A stretch of DNA of 26,878 bases from Halovivax sp. (GTDB lineage Archaea; Halobacteriota; Halobacteria; Halobacteriales; Natrialbaceae), in NCBI GenBank assembly GCA_007119345.1, contig SKPV01000053.1:1-26878 (forward strand), written 5' to 3'. This document shows positions 1 through 6,996 of this stretch, in pieces. Made by a program: the position numbers and the translations under genes. The notes under the pieces are model-generated. The model saw only the letters and a list, made by a program, of their open reading frames with translations, searched no databases and was not told the DNA's origin. Each line of letters opens with the position of its first letter. Position 1 is the stretch's first letter.

Positions 1-85
1 ACACCAGGTGAGCCATCGGACCGAGGCGAACCGCGCCACGTGACCCCGTTGACTGACGCGCGGCCTGACGGAGGACGCGCCGTCG

Positions 86-220
86 CGGACGCAGCGCCGT
101 CGGGCCGACGTGCGGACCGCGACGGACGCAGCGCCGTCGGACCGACGTGCGGACCGCGACGGACGACGACCCATCGGACCGACGTGCGGACCGCGACGGA
201 CGCAGCGCCGTCGGACCGAG
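86..220. repeat. 37-bp tandem repeat, about 3.6 copies
   Basis: Units begin at 86, 123, 160 and 197. The first two differ at one position, the third differs in a short internal stretch, and the fourth is cut off near 220. Each unit carries the core GCGGACCGCGACGGACG. The copies abut with no spacer, so this is not a CRISPR array. The block sits directly before the promoter of the metal transporter at 266. Nothing else is recognisable in positions 1-85. Confidence 0.9.
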
Positions 221-234
221 CGCGCGAACGGAGG

Positions 235-240
235 TATATA
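235..240 (+). promoter_or_regulatory. TATA box for the ZIP transporter
   Basis: The string TATATA stands in otherwise GC-rich DNA, 26-31 nt before the ATG at 266. This is the spacing expected for a leaderless haloarchaeal transcript starting at or just before the start codon. Confidence 0.7.
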
Positions 241-265
241 CGCCCGGTCCTCGAACCCTCCGCTC

Positions 266-1054
266 ATGACCGACGTCGGCACGGTGGTGCTGGTGACGAC
301 CGTCGCCGGCGCGGCGACCGGCCTCGGCGCGGTTCCGATCTTCTTCCGGACCCGCTTTTCCCATCGAACCTACGACGCCGCGCTGGGGCTGGCGGCCGGC
401 GTCATGGTGGGGGCGAGCGTGTTCGGACTCGTGGTTCCGGGGATGGAGGAAGGCTCCCTCGCCGCGGTGATGGTCGGCGTCTTCCTCGGCGGATTCGCGC
501 TGCTGGTCGGCAACCGGCTGCTCCCCCACGTCCACGCCCACTTCGCGGGCTTCCGAGGCGAGGGCGGGGCGAGCGACGCGGCGGCCGACCCGGAGGCGGC
601 CTCGCGGGTTCGCCGCGCGCTGCTCATCGGCGGCGCGATCACGCTCCACAACGCGCCCGAAGGCCTCGCCATCGGCGTCGCGTTCGCCTCCGGATTGGAG
701 GCCGTCGCGCTCTTGCTCGCCGTCGTCATCTCGATCCAGAACGTCCCGGACGGCTTCGCGTTCGCGGTCCCCGTGGGCGAGACGGGGCTGTCGCCGTGGT
801 GGGTCCTCGTCTTCACGACGCTGTCCGGGCTGGTCCCGCAGGTCGCCGCCGCGCTGTTGGGCTACTCGCTCGTCGCCCTCGCGGTCGGCGTCTTCCCGTA
901 CGCGGCGGGGTTCGCCGCCGGCGCCATGCTGGCCGTCGTCTTCCGGGAGATGATCCCGTCCTCGCACGGCCACGGCTACGCCGACGCGGCGACCGCCGCG
1001 TTCCTCGTCGGGTTCGTCCTGCTGGTCGTCGTCGACGAGGCGCTGGCGATCTGA
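266..1054 (+). CDS. ZIP family divalent metal transporter
   Basis: This 262-residue integral membrane protein most likely moves zinc or a related divalent cation across the cytoplasmic membrane. About eight hydrophobic segments are visible. The two metal-site helices are recognisable: HNAPEG at residues 128-133 and QNVPDG at 158-163, the ZIP-family TM4 and TM5 motifs. In the second motif the usual His-Glu is replaced by Gln-Asn and the later acidic residue is Asp. A His-containing stretch (HVHAHF) precedes an acidic cytoplasmic loop, as in other ZIP proteins. The ATG at 266 is chosen because a TATA box lies 26 nt upstream and the protein then begins with its first membrane helix. The open frame continues upstream into the tandem repeat, which looks non-coding. 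The gene converges on the ATP-grasp gene 68 nt away. Metal specificity cannot be read from the sequence. Confidence 0.9.
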   Translation: MTDVGTVVLVTTVAGAATGLGAVPIFFRTRFSHRTYDAALGLAAGVMVGASVFGLVVPGMEEGSLAAVMVGVFLGGFALLVGNRLLPHVHAHFAGFRGEGGASDAAADPEAASRVRRALLIGGAITLHNAPEGLAIGVAFASGLEAVALLLAVVISIQNVPDGFAFAVPVGETGLSPWWVLVFTTLSGLVPQVAAALLGYSLVALAVGVFPYAAGFAAGAMLAVVFREMIPSSHGHGYADAATAAFLVGFVLLVVVDEALAI

Positions 1055-1122
1055 CGCCGGTCGGGGCCCGCGGTGGCGGACGCTTCGGCGGACCGCGCCG
1101 CGCGCCGCCGGAGCCGGCCTCC

Positions 1123-2346
1123 TCACCGGACGCGGAAGGCGTCGACGGCGTTGCGGAGATCCCTGACGAACGGTCTGACGTCGTTCGCCTGCAGGTAGTC
1201 GAAGCGCGGGTGGGCGACGACCGACCCCACCACGTCCTTGAGCGCGCCGGGGAAGCCGGGGCGTTCGACGAGTTCGACGTCGTCGAAGAGGATCGAGTGC
1301 AAGTAGAGCAGTTCGCCGCGGATGAGGTGGCCGCCGATGCCGACCTCGTAGCCGTTCGGGAGCCCGTCGCAGCCGCCGTTGGCCATCGCCCAGTAGTAGT
1401 GGGGAAAGTCCGCGCCCGTCTGGACGGTGAACGGCAGCGACGACCAGAACCGCGGGTTGATCTCCATCAGCTTGAACTCGCCCGTCTCCTCGTCGCGGAG
1501 GAACTCGACCATCGCGAGCCCGTGCCACTCGAGCTCGTCGAGCAGCGCCAGCCCCGACTCTTCGAGGTCGGGGATCGACACCGACTCGCGGAACGCGCTC
1601 GGTCCGCCGGCGTAGCTGTAGCCCCGACGCTGGCGATGCTGGAACGTCGCCACCGGCTCGCCCTCGTCGTAGAGCGCGAAGAAGCCGTACTCGTGGGGCG
1701 TGCGCACGTACTCCTGGAGGAGCGGCTCGTGGCCCATCTCCGCGCGGAGCGAGTCGACGTCCGGCTCGACGCCGGGCGGGAGGTACGTCGTCGTCGGCGG
1801 CGCGATGCAGCGCTCCGGCTCGACGTCGACGTACTCGTCCGTGAGGATCGAGAACCGCGGCTTGACGATCCACTCGCGGGCGGGATCCGCGTCGTCGCCG
1901 AGCAGCCGGGTATCGGGCGCGGCGACGCGGGCCCGCTCGGCGGCGTCGAAGAGCTCGCGGCGGTCCTGCACCCGCGCGAGGGTGTCGATCGTCGGCCACG
2001 GCGTCTTCACGTGCTCGGCGAACTCGTCGCGGTACTTCGACAGGACGTAGACGTCCGCTTCGCGGACGGGGATCACCGCCTCGACGTCCTCGCGCATCGC
2101 GAGGGCCAGCAACGCGTCCTTGTAGGCGACGAGGTCGTCGCCCGGGGACGGTACCGGTACCGTCTCGTCGCAGAACGCCGAGTGGGCCGCCGGTGCGGTC
2201 GGCGTCTCCGCCGCGACGATCGTCCGCACGCCGCGGCGGCCGAGCGACCGAAGGCAGGCCACGCTGCTCGGCGCGTCGATCGCCGGGACGACCACCGCGC
2301 CGCCGTCTGTGGCGGGCGAGTCCCCGGCGCGCGAGTCGCTGTCCAT
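1123..2346 (-). CDS. ATP-grasp carboxylate-amine ligase-like protein
   Basis: This 407-residue soluble protein has an ATP-grasp fold of the carbamoyl-phosphate-synthetase/D-Ala-D-Ala-ligase type. Such enzymes activate a carboxylate as an acyl phosphate and join it to an amine. The N-terminal third is a pre-ATP-grasp Rossmann-like domain. The central domain has the ATP-binding lysine in WIVKPRF, and the metal-binding strand MEINPRFW lies in the C-terminal half. The substrate is unknown. The reading frame also allows an ATG at 2364, but the TATA element near 2379 would place the transcript start around 2350, so the ATG at 2346 is preferred. The gene lies 185 nt downstream of a GNAT acetyltransferase on the same strand. 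Modification of an amino-sugar or amino-acid conjugate by the two enzymes is possible, but that is inference. Confidence 0.82.
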   Translation of the reverse strand: MDSDSRAGDSPATDGGAVVVPAIDAPSSVACLRSLGRRGVRTIVAAETPTAPAAHSAFCDETVPVPSPGDDLVAYKDALLALAMREDVEAVIPVREADVYVLSKYRDEFAEHVKTPWPTIDTLARVQDRRELFDAAERARVAAPDTRLLGDDADPAREWIVKPRFSILTDEYVDVEPERCIAPPTTTYLPPGVEPDVDSLRAEMGHEPLLQEYVRTPHEYGFFALYDEGEPVATFQHRQRRGYSYAGGPSAFRESVSIPDLEESGLALLDELEWHGLAMVEFLRDEETGEFKLMEINPRFWSSLPFTVQTGADFPHYYWAMANGGCDGLPNGYEVGIGGHLIRGELLYLHSILFDDVELVERPGFPGALKDVVGSVVAHPRFDYLQANDVRPFVRDLRNAVDAFRVR

Positions 2347-2375
2347 TACCGTCAAACGGGCCAACCTGTACCGTA

Positions 2376-2382
2376 GTTATAC
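2376..2382 (-). promoter_or_regulatory. TATA-like element for the ATP-grasp gene
   Basis: On the minus strand the sequence reads GCGTATAACTACGG, an A/T-rich core in GC-rich surroundings. It lies about 30 nt before the ATG at 2346 and only about 12 nt before the alternative ATG at 2364, so it favours the shorter protein. Confidence 0.55.
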
Positions 2383-2456
2383 GCGGTCCAAGAGGCGGTC
2401 GGTTCCGGTTAGGCGCCGAATACCGCCCTTCGGCGGTCGAATCCGCCGGCTTCGGG

Positions 2457-2517
2457 GTATCGGCCGATCGGCACCTCCGCCGGATTCGACGTATCGGCCG
2501 GTCGGCACCTCCGCCGG
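2457..2517. repeat. 27-bp direct repeat, two copies 34 bp apart
   Basis: Copies at 2457-2483 and 2491-2517 match at 26 of 27 positions and contain the core TCGGCACCTCCGCCGG. They fill the spacer between the GNAT gene (3' end at 2532) and the ATP-grasp promoter. No protein or RNA gene is apparent here. Confidence 0.85.
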
Positions 2518-2531
2518 CGTCGACGCTCGCC

Positions 2532-3659
2532 TCAGACGGCGTCCAGGTCGAACCACGAGAGCGTCCAGTCTTCGAGCGACCGGCTCGCGACCGTCGACGA
2601 GCGATCGAGGTCCCGCACCAGGAGCGATCGGGTGGTCGGCCGGATCAGCGCCGACAGCGGAAACCGGGTGTCGGGGTAGAACCGGTACCGGAGCGGGCGG
2701 GGGAGCACGTCGCCGAAGGCGGCGACGTACCCGACGTCGTCGCCGGCCGCGCGATCGGTCAGGGCGGCCGCCACCAACCGTTCGAGGGGCTCCGGATCGT
2801 CGTCGACCGACCGCGGGAGCGCATCGACGAGGCGGAGGTGGCCCGCCCGGAGCGAGACGATCAGCGCCGCCACCGGCGTCCCGTCGCGCGAGGCGACGTA
2901 GACCCCGTACTCGTTGGCCGGGTTGTCGAATCGCCACTCGTAGAACGCCCGGTCGCGAACCGTGTGCACCCCCTCCGGGACGGCTCGGCGGTACGTCGGT
3001 TCGAGGGGCGCCTCGGTCGGCCGCTCGTACCGGTCGATCGTCAGCCCGTCCGTCGCACCGCCGAGGCGACGGTCGATCGCGCGGTGGGCGTCGGCGACGG
3101 GGTCGGTCGCGACCCGCTCGAGGAGTTCGCTCGCGGCGGCGCCCTCCTCGTCGATCCGGTCGGTCCGGTTGGCGATCCACTCTCGCGCCGCCGAGACGGG
3201 CTTTTGCGGCCGGTAGTACATCGGCACCGTCCCCACTTCCCGCCAGCCGAGTTTCAGATTGCCCGGCTTCGAGCGGCCGTTCGGGAAGTTGAAGAAGAAC
3301 GCGGGCTCGCCCGCCGCGTACCGCTCGATCGCGGCCTCGTTCATCCGGGTGAACACGCCCTGACGCCGGTGATCCGGGTGGACCATCGTATCGCAGGGCT
3401 GGTAGGCCACCCGCTCGACGCCGTCGACGGCGACGCGCACCGGAAGGAACGAGCGAGCCCCGATCAGGTCGCCGTCACGACGGGCGACGACGATCGGCAC
3501 GTGGTCGGCGACGGGGTTCTCGACGTACTTCCAGCGGAACCAGTCGGTCGAGCGCTCGATTCCGAACACCGTCTCGTAGAGCGACAGGAACGCGGACCGG
3601 TCGCTCGAGCGAAACGGTTCGATCTCGTCCGTGGGGGTTTTCGATCGAGGAGGGTACAC
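2532..3659 (-). CDS. GNAT family N-acetyltransferase (tandem GNAT)
   Basis: This 375-residue protein is probably an acyl-CoA-dependent N-acetyltransferase. The N-terminal half is a clear GNAT domain with the acetyl-CoA loop HPDHRRQGVF. The pattern of a strand ending in GARSFLP followed by MVHPDH is typical of the family. The C-terminal half has features of a second, degenerate GNAT unit (YEWRFDNP, GVYVASRDGTPVAALIV), giving about twice the single-domain length. Start choice is difficult. The frame is open to 3890 but that part is arginine-rich and looks non-coding, and no in-frame ATG lies near the promoter. The GTG at 3659 gives a protein starting just before the domain, with a leader of about 65 nt. 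It is followed on the same strand by the ATP-grasp ligase. The substrate is unknown. Confidence 0.78.
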   Translation of the reverse strand: MYPPRSKTPTDEIEPFRSSDRSAFLSLYETVFGIERSTDWFRWKYVENPVADHVPIVVARRDGDLIGARSFLPVRVAVDGVERVAYQPCDTMVHPDHRRQGVFTRMNEAAIERYAAGEPAFFFNFPNGRSKPGNLKLGWREVGTVPMYYRPQKPVSAAREWIANRTDRIDEEGAAASELLERVATDPVADAHRAIDRRLGGATDGLTIDRYERPTEAPLEPTYRRAVPEGVHTVRDRAFYEWRFDNPANEYGVYVASRDGTPVAALIVSLRAGHLRLVDALPRSVDDDPEPLERLVAAALTDRAAGDDVGYVAAFGDVLPRPLRYRFYPDTRFPLSALIRPTTRSLLVRDLDRSSTVASRSLEDWTLSWFDLDAV

Positions 3660-3748
3660 GCGTAGGGGGTGACCGGGCGGTCGCGTCCGAATCCGATACC
3701 GTCCGTCGAGCGTTCTCGCGGGACGTCTGTCGTACGCGTGCCAGCTGC

Positions 3749-3754
3749 ATATAT
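3749..3754 (-). promoter_or_regulatory. TATA box for the GNAT gene
   Basis: ATATAT, flanked as CAGATATATGCAG on the minus strand, is the only A/T-rich core in the 279-nt spacer between the GNAT start and the small gene ending at 3939. It predicts transcription from about 3725 and a leader of about 65 nt before the GTG at 3659. The rest of the spacer shows nothing recognisable. Confidence 0.5.
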
Positions 3755-3938
3755 CTGAGACCACGCGCTCGCAACCCGTTGACGTCGGGATCGGATTCGC
3801 GCGGAGAGCCGAGGTCGCGGGGACGAACTCGACCGCGGGCGATCGTCGCCGGGCGGTGCGTTCGAGACTCGCAGGCGCGGCCCCGCGCACGGCTGGAGAT
3901 ACGAATCGGTCGAATCGGGACGTACCGGCTGTCGCGGC

Positions 3939-4136
3939 CTAAAATTCGTGGTCGAGCTCGTCCTCGTCCGCGCTCTGGATGATGATCTTCCCATCCCTGA
4001 CGCGGACGAACACCTCGTCCCCGATGTCCATCCCGGCCACCGCCAGCTCGTCTTCGTGGAGATTGAGGTGAACGTTATGGTAGTTGCCGTCCTCGTCTTT
4101 CGCACCGCTTGGACTCAGCTTCTTTTTCCGGACCAT
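3939..4136 (-). CDS. Small AbrB/SpoVT-like protein
   Basis: This 65-residue acidic protein has a basic start (VRKKK). Its later half has the pattern of a swapped-hairpin AbrB-type DNA-binding domain: a helix-like VHLNLHEDELAVAGMDIGDEVFV followed by RVRDGKIIIQ. In AbrB-family proteins the corresponding GD-E-V-x-V strand and the final DGKIII strand build the dimer core. If the assignment holds it would act as a small dimeric DNA-binding regulator, but I infer this from pattern only. It might instead be an uncharacterised conserved haloarchaeal protein. It starts 227 nt from MC1 and is divergent from it. A TATA element at 4169-4178 gives a leader of about 10 nt. The ATG at 4136 is the only reasonable start. 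Confidence 0.75.
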   Translation of the reverse strand: MVRKKKLSPSGAKDEDGNYHNVHLNLHEDELAVAGMDIGDEVFVRVRDGKIIIQSADEDELDHEF

Positions 4137-4168
4137 CGCGGGGTTCTATTGAGAGGTTCGCCGTAGGA

Positions 4169-4178
4169 TATACTTAAG
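4169..4178 (-). promoter_or_regulatory. Proximal TATA box for the AbrB-like gene
   Basis: CTTAAGTATA on the minus strand resembles the haloarchaeal TTTAWATA element. It lies 33-42 nt before the ATG at 4136, so transcription should start about 10 nt before the gene. Confidence 0.6.
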
Positions 4179-4276
4179 TGTTTTCTACGACACGGAGACC
4201 GATTCGTCGCCGGCGCCCCTCGGTCGCCAGCGGGCCGTCGTCGACGGCGACTCTTCGTACTCGGTGGCGGCCCATC

Positions 4277-4329
4277 TAACATAAAGATACCGACGCTGTA
4301 ACCCGATTCTGAGGGATATCTTTATGTTA
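4277..4329. promoter_or_regulatory. 13-bp perfect inverted repeat spanning the MC1 promoter
   Basis: The left arm TAACATAAAGATA (4277-4289) and the right arm TATCTTTATGTTA (4317-4329) are exact reverse complements. The arms start 40 bp apart, close to four helical turns. The right arm contains the A/T core TTTATG about 25 nt before the first MC1 ATG, so it doubles as the TATA box. The left arm offers the same core in the opposite direction, toward the AbrB-like gene. Either this is a pair of mirrored core promoters or an operator for a dimeric repressor, possibly both. Confidence 0.75.
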
Positions 4330-4363
4330 ATCTGTGCGCTGATCTGTCATGGAGGCTGTAACC

Positions 4364-4672
4364 ATGGTACGTGAAGATGGTAAGCGAAACTTCGCGCTCC
4401 GCGAGGAGGGCGGCGATGAATCGAGCGTTTTCTCCGGGAACACGCCGCGTCAGGCGGCGCTGAAAGCGGCCCGACGCCTCGATCCGGGATCGAGCGAGGA
4501 GGCCGCCGACCGCGTCGAACTCCGACTCCGCGAGAAGGGGACGGAGAAGGTGCACATCTACGACGGCTGGGCCTGGGAGGAGACGGCCCCCGACGACAAG
4601 CCGGACTGGATGCCCGAGGAGATCACCGAGGCGAACGTCTCGAAGAAGGGCATCGAGCACCTCGACGAGTAA
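4364..4672 (+). CDS. Non-histone chromosomal protein MC1
   Basis: This small basic/acidic DNA-bending protein (102 residues) belongs to the MC1 family, the abundant architectural chromatin proteins of Methanosarcina and haloarchaea. The characteristic blocks are present: GKRNFALREE, the SVFSGNTPRQAALKAARRL core, ELRLREKGTEKVHIYDGW and the C-terminal ISKKGI-like block (VSKKGIEHLDE). Two in-frame ATGs exist. The first, at 4349, fits a leaderless transcript from the TATA core at 4321-4326. The second, at 4364, is preceded eight bases upstream by GGAGG and starts as family members do (MVREDGK), so I chose it. Both could be used. It is divergent from the AbrB-like gene, with an inverted repeat over the promoter that suggests regulation. 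Confidence 0.93.
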   Translation: MVREDGKRNFALREEGGDESSVFSGNTPRQAALKAARRLDPGSSEEAADRVELRLREKGTEKVHIYDGWAWEETAPDDKPDWMPEEITEANVSKKGIEHLDE

Positions 4673-4770
4673 CCCTCGACGCATTTTACGGAACTCGCCC
4701 GGTGAGCGCTCGCCAGGCCGGTCGCCGAAGTCGGCCACCCTCCTCGCGGCCTCGCGGGCGCTCCGACGGC

Positions 4771-4777
4771 CTTTTGA
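4771..4777 (+). promoter_or_regulatory. TATA-like element for prephenate dehydratase
   Basis: CTTTTGA lies 24-30 nt before the ATG at 4801 in otherwise GC-rich DNA and supports that start with a leaderless transcript. Confidence 0.5.
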
Positions 4778-4800
4778 GGATCCTGGCCCTTTCTCCGCCA

Positions 4801-5607
4801 ATGACCGCAGTCACGCTGGGCCCGGACGGGACCTACTCCCACCGGGCGGCGCGGACGATCGCCGACGAGGTCGCCTTCCGCCCGTCGGTGACGGCGATCG
4901 TCGACGCCGTCGCGAGCGGCGAGTTCGACAGGGGCGTCGTCCCCGTCGAGAACAGCATCGAGGGGAGCGTCACCGAGTCCCTGGACGCCGTCGCCGACCA
5001 CGAGGTCGCCGTCGTCCGCGAGATCGTCACGCCGATCCGTCACGCCCTGCTCGCGCGGGGGCCGGACTTCGAGCTCGTCGCGAGCCACTCGCAGGCGCTC
5101 GCGCAGTGCCGGAAGTTCCTGGAGGCCGAGTACCCGGAGGCGACGCTCGAGGCGGTCGCGAGCACCGCCAAGGGCGTCGAGCGCGCCCGCGAGGATCCCG
5201 CGGTCGCGGCCATCGGCCACCCCGCGAACGCCGACGACGAGCTCGCGGTCCTCGCAGAGGACGTCCAGGACCGGACCTCGAACGCGACCCGCTTCTTCGC
5301 GATCGCCCCCGAGGCGGACGCGTCGCCGGCCGGCGGCAAGACCTCGCTGGTGATCTACCCGCGGACGAACCACCCCGGCCTCCTGCTCGCGATCCTCGAG
5401 CCGTTCGCCGATCGCGACATCAACCTCACCCGCGTCGAATCCCGCCCGAGCGGCAAGCGGCTGGGCGACTACGTCTTCCACCTCGATCTCGAAGGCGGGC
5501 TCTACGAGGACCGGACCCGGGCGGCCGTCGCCGAGGTCGAGTCCCTCGTGGAGGACGGCTGGGTGCGCCGGCTGGGTTCCTACGACGTCGAGCACGTGGT
5601 CGAGTAG
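4801..5607 (+). CDS. pheA: Prephenate dehydratase
   Basis: This 268-residue cytoplasmic enzyme converts prephenate to phenylpyruvate in phenylalanine biosynthesis. Domain order is catalytic domain then ACT domain. The catalytic domain shows GPDGTYSH (residues 7-14), PVENSIEGS (48-56), SHSQALAQC (95-103) and NATRFF (161-166), which holds the conserved Thr-Arg-Phe of the active site. The ACT domain (about 175-260) contains ESRPSGKRLGDYVF, the phenylalanine-binding region, so feedback inhibition by phenylalanine is likely. There is no chorismate mutase domain, as usual for archaea. The frame is open upstream to 4702, but the ATG at 4801 fits both family length and the TATA-like element. It stands alone after MC1 with its own promoter. 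Confidence 0.94.
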   Translation: MTAVTLGPDGTYSHRAARTIADEVAFRPSVTAIVDAVASGEFDRGVVPVENSIEGSVTESLDAVADHEVAVVREIVTPIRHALLARGPDFELVASHSQALAQCRKFLEAEYPEATLEAVASTAKGVERAREDPAVAAIGHPANADDELAVLAEDVQDRTSNATRFFAIAPEADASPAGGKTSLVIYPRTNHPGLLLAILEPFADRDINLTRVESRPSGKRLGDYVFHLDLEGGLYEDRTRAAVAEVESLVEDGWVRRLGSYDVEHVVE

Positions 5608-5728
5608 TCGCCTCGCCGACTCGTTCGACGGCGCGCGTCGCCCTCGGGGTCGACTCCCGGCGGGCTCCCGATCGACGGCCGACATCGGCACCGAAAGCCG
5701 TTTTTCCCCGCTCCGGCTACCGACCCCC

Positions 5729-6187
5729 ATGACGCTCTCCGCGGGCGACCCGGCGCCGACGGTGACCGCACCGAACCAGGACGGCGAGGAACGCACCCTC
5801 TCGTTCGACGAGCCGACGGTCGTCTACTTCTATCCGAAGGACGAGACGCCCGGTTGTACCACCGAAGCCCGTCAGTTCACCCTCGAGCGGGAGACCTACG
5901 ACGACGCCGGCGTCGCGGTCTACGGCGTCTCGACCGACGACGTCGACTCCCACCGGCGGTTCCACGAGAGCGAGGACCTGGCGTTCGACCTGCTCGCGGA
6001 TCCGGACGGCGAGCTCGCCGGGGCCTTCGACGTCGACCTCCGCGACGGCGCGACGGCCCGGACCACGTTCTTCCTCGCCGACGGCGAGGTGCAGCTGGTC
6101 TACGAGAACGTCGATCCGGACGGCCACGCCCGTGAGGTGCTGCTGGACGCGCTGGAGGCGGGGCTTGCGGACCTGCCCGAGGAGTGA
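5729..6187 (+). CDS. Peroxiredoxin, PrxQ/BCP type, one-cysteine
   Basis: This 152-residue thiol peroxidase should reduce hydrogen peroxide and organic hydroperoxides in the cytoplasm. The thioredoxin-like fold is indicated by VVYFYPKDETPGCTTEA, where Cys43 is the peroxidatic cysteine, and by YGVSTDD and TTFFLADGE. In classical BCP proteins a resolving cysteine sits five residues after the peroxidatic one. Here that position is Arg48, and Cys43 is the only cysteine in the protein, so it must work by a one-Cys mechanism with an external thiol. The ATG at 5729 follows a T-run (about 5699-5705) at promoter distance. It sits between pheA and an Hsp20 gene. All three appear to be transcribed separately, though a stress link with Hsp20 is possible. 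Confidence 0.92.
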   Translation: MTLSAGDPAPTVTAPNQDGEERTLSFDEPTVVYFYPKDETPGCTTEARQFTLERETYDDAGVAVYGVSTDDVDSHRRFHESEDLAFDLLADPDGELAGAFDVDLRDGATARTTFFLADGEVQLVYENVDPDGHAREVLLDALEAGLADLPEE

Positions 6188-6225
6188 CGGCGCCCGCGAC
6201 CGTTCTGTCGCCTGCCACTGGGCAG

Positions 6226-6232
6226 ATTTTAT
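6226..6232 (+). promoter_or_regulatory. TATA box for hsp20
   Basis: ATTTTAT lies 26-32 nt before the ATG at 6258. It is a strong A/T core that supports that start and leaderless transcription. Confidence 0.65.
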
Positions 6233-6257
6233 CCCGGCGCGCCGCGTACGATTGCCC

Positions 6258-6680
6258 ATGCGAAAGAACCCGTTCGAGGACCTGGAGGAGCTGTTCGACC
6301 GCCTCAGCAACCAGTTCGAGGAGGGAATGACTCGCGGCACCGGCTTTCCCGTCCCCGGTTCGGTCGCCGTCGACGTCGCCGACACCGGCGGCGAGTTCGT
6401 GGTGACGGTCGACCTGCCCGGCTACGAGACCGGCGACGTCGAGCTGTTGCTCGTCGACGGCGCGCTGAAGCTGGAGGCGGGCCGCGACGTCGAGGAGACC
6501 CACGAGGAGGGCCGGTACATCCGCCGCGAGCGCACCCAGTCCTCGGTCAGCCGGCGCATCCGGCTCCCGGAGCCCGTCGAGGAAGACGCCGTCGAGGCGA
6601 GCTACAACAACGGCGTGCTGACGGTGACGCTGCCGAAGGTCGGCGAGACCGAGAGCGGTCGCGAGATCGACATCGAGTGA
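6258..6680 (+). CDS. Hsp20/alpha-crystallin small heat-shock protein
   Basis: This 140-residue ATP-independent chaperone should form oligomers that hold unfolding proteins. The N-terminal arm (about 1-35) is followed by the alpha-crystallin domain (about 36-130), with VTVDLPGYETGDVELL, the Arg-rich RRERTQSSVSRRIRLP strand and the signature NNGVLTVTLPK. The tail ends in IDIE, matching the C-terminal I-x-I anchor motif that binds a neighbouring subunit. Family length and layout are normal. The ATG at 6258 is fixed by the TATA box 26 nt upstream. It lies 70 nt after the peroxiredoxin gene and has its own promoter. Confidence 0.93.
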   Translation: MRKNPFEDLEELFDRLSNQFEEGMTRGTGFPVPGSVAVDVADTGGEFVVTVDLPGYETGDVELLLVDGALKLEAGRDVEETHEEGRYIRRERTQSSVSRRIRLPEPVEEDAVEASYNNGVLTVTLPKVGETESGREIDIE

Positions 6681-6711
6681 ACGCGCGGTCGCGTATCTGA
6701 CGGGACCGCGT

Positions 6712-6849
6712 CGACGCGACGCGCGTGCGTACCGCGATAGCCGGCGGGGTCGGGACGACGCGACGCGCGTGCGTACCGAATTTCGAGGTTCCCTCGGCGG
6801 GTGCGAAACACCGTTGGCGGTCCCGGGGGATGCGAAACACCGTCGGCGG
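6712..6849. repeat. Two adjacent direct-repeat pairs in the hsp20-leuS spacer
   Basis: The 316-nt spacer holds an exact 23-bp duplication (6712-6734 and 6756-6778, core GACGCGCGTGCGTACCG) with a 44-bp period. A second pair (6802-6820 and 6831-6849) matches at 18 of 19 positions with a 29-bp period and carries TGCGAAACACCGT. A short C5/G6 hairpin follows at 6860-6875. No gene is visible in the spacer. Confidence 0.85.
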
Positions 6850-6954
6850 GCATAGGATACCCCCTCTGCGGGGGGAACTCCGCTCGGGGAAGACAGAACC
6901 TCCTGACGGGACCGGCGCCGGTCGATTTTCCGATGGCGGCCGTCGGTATGGAAA

Positions 6955-6961
6955 GGTATAG
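6955..6961 (+). promoter_or_regulatory. TATA-like element for leuS
   Basis: GGTATAG lies about 36-42 nt before the ATG at 6997, predicting a leader of roughly ten bases. The weakly purine-rich GTAGGTAAG lies just before the gene. Confidence 0.45.
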
Positions 6962-6996
6962 GGTCGACCACCGCCGGACGTGTAGGTAAGATACCG

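Noticed and set aside
86..220. Possible CRISPR array
   Set aside because: The 37-bp units are directly abutting with no unique spacers.
40..2376. A 778-codon plus-strand frame across the ZIP and ATP-grasp genes
   Set aside because: The product is arginine/proline-rich without domains, and it runs through two well-supported genes in other frames.
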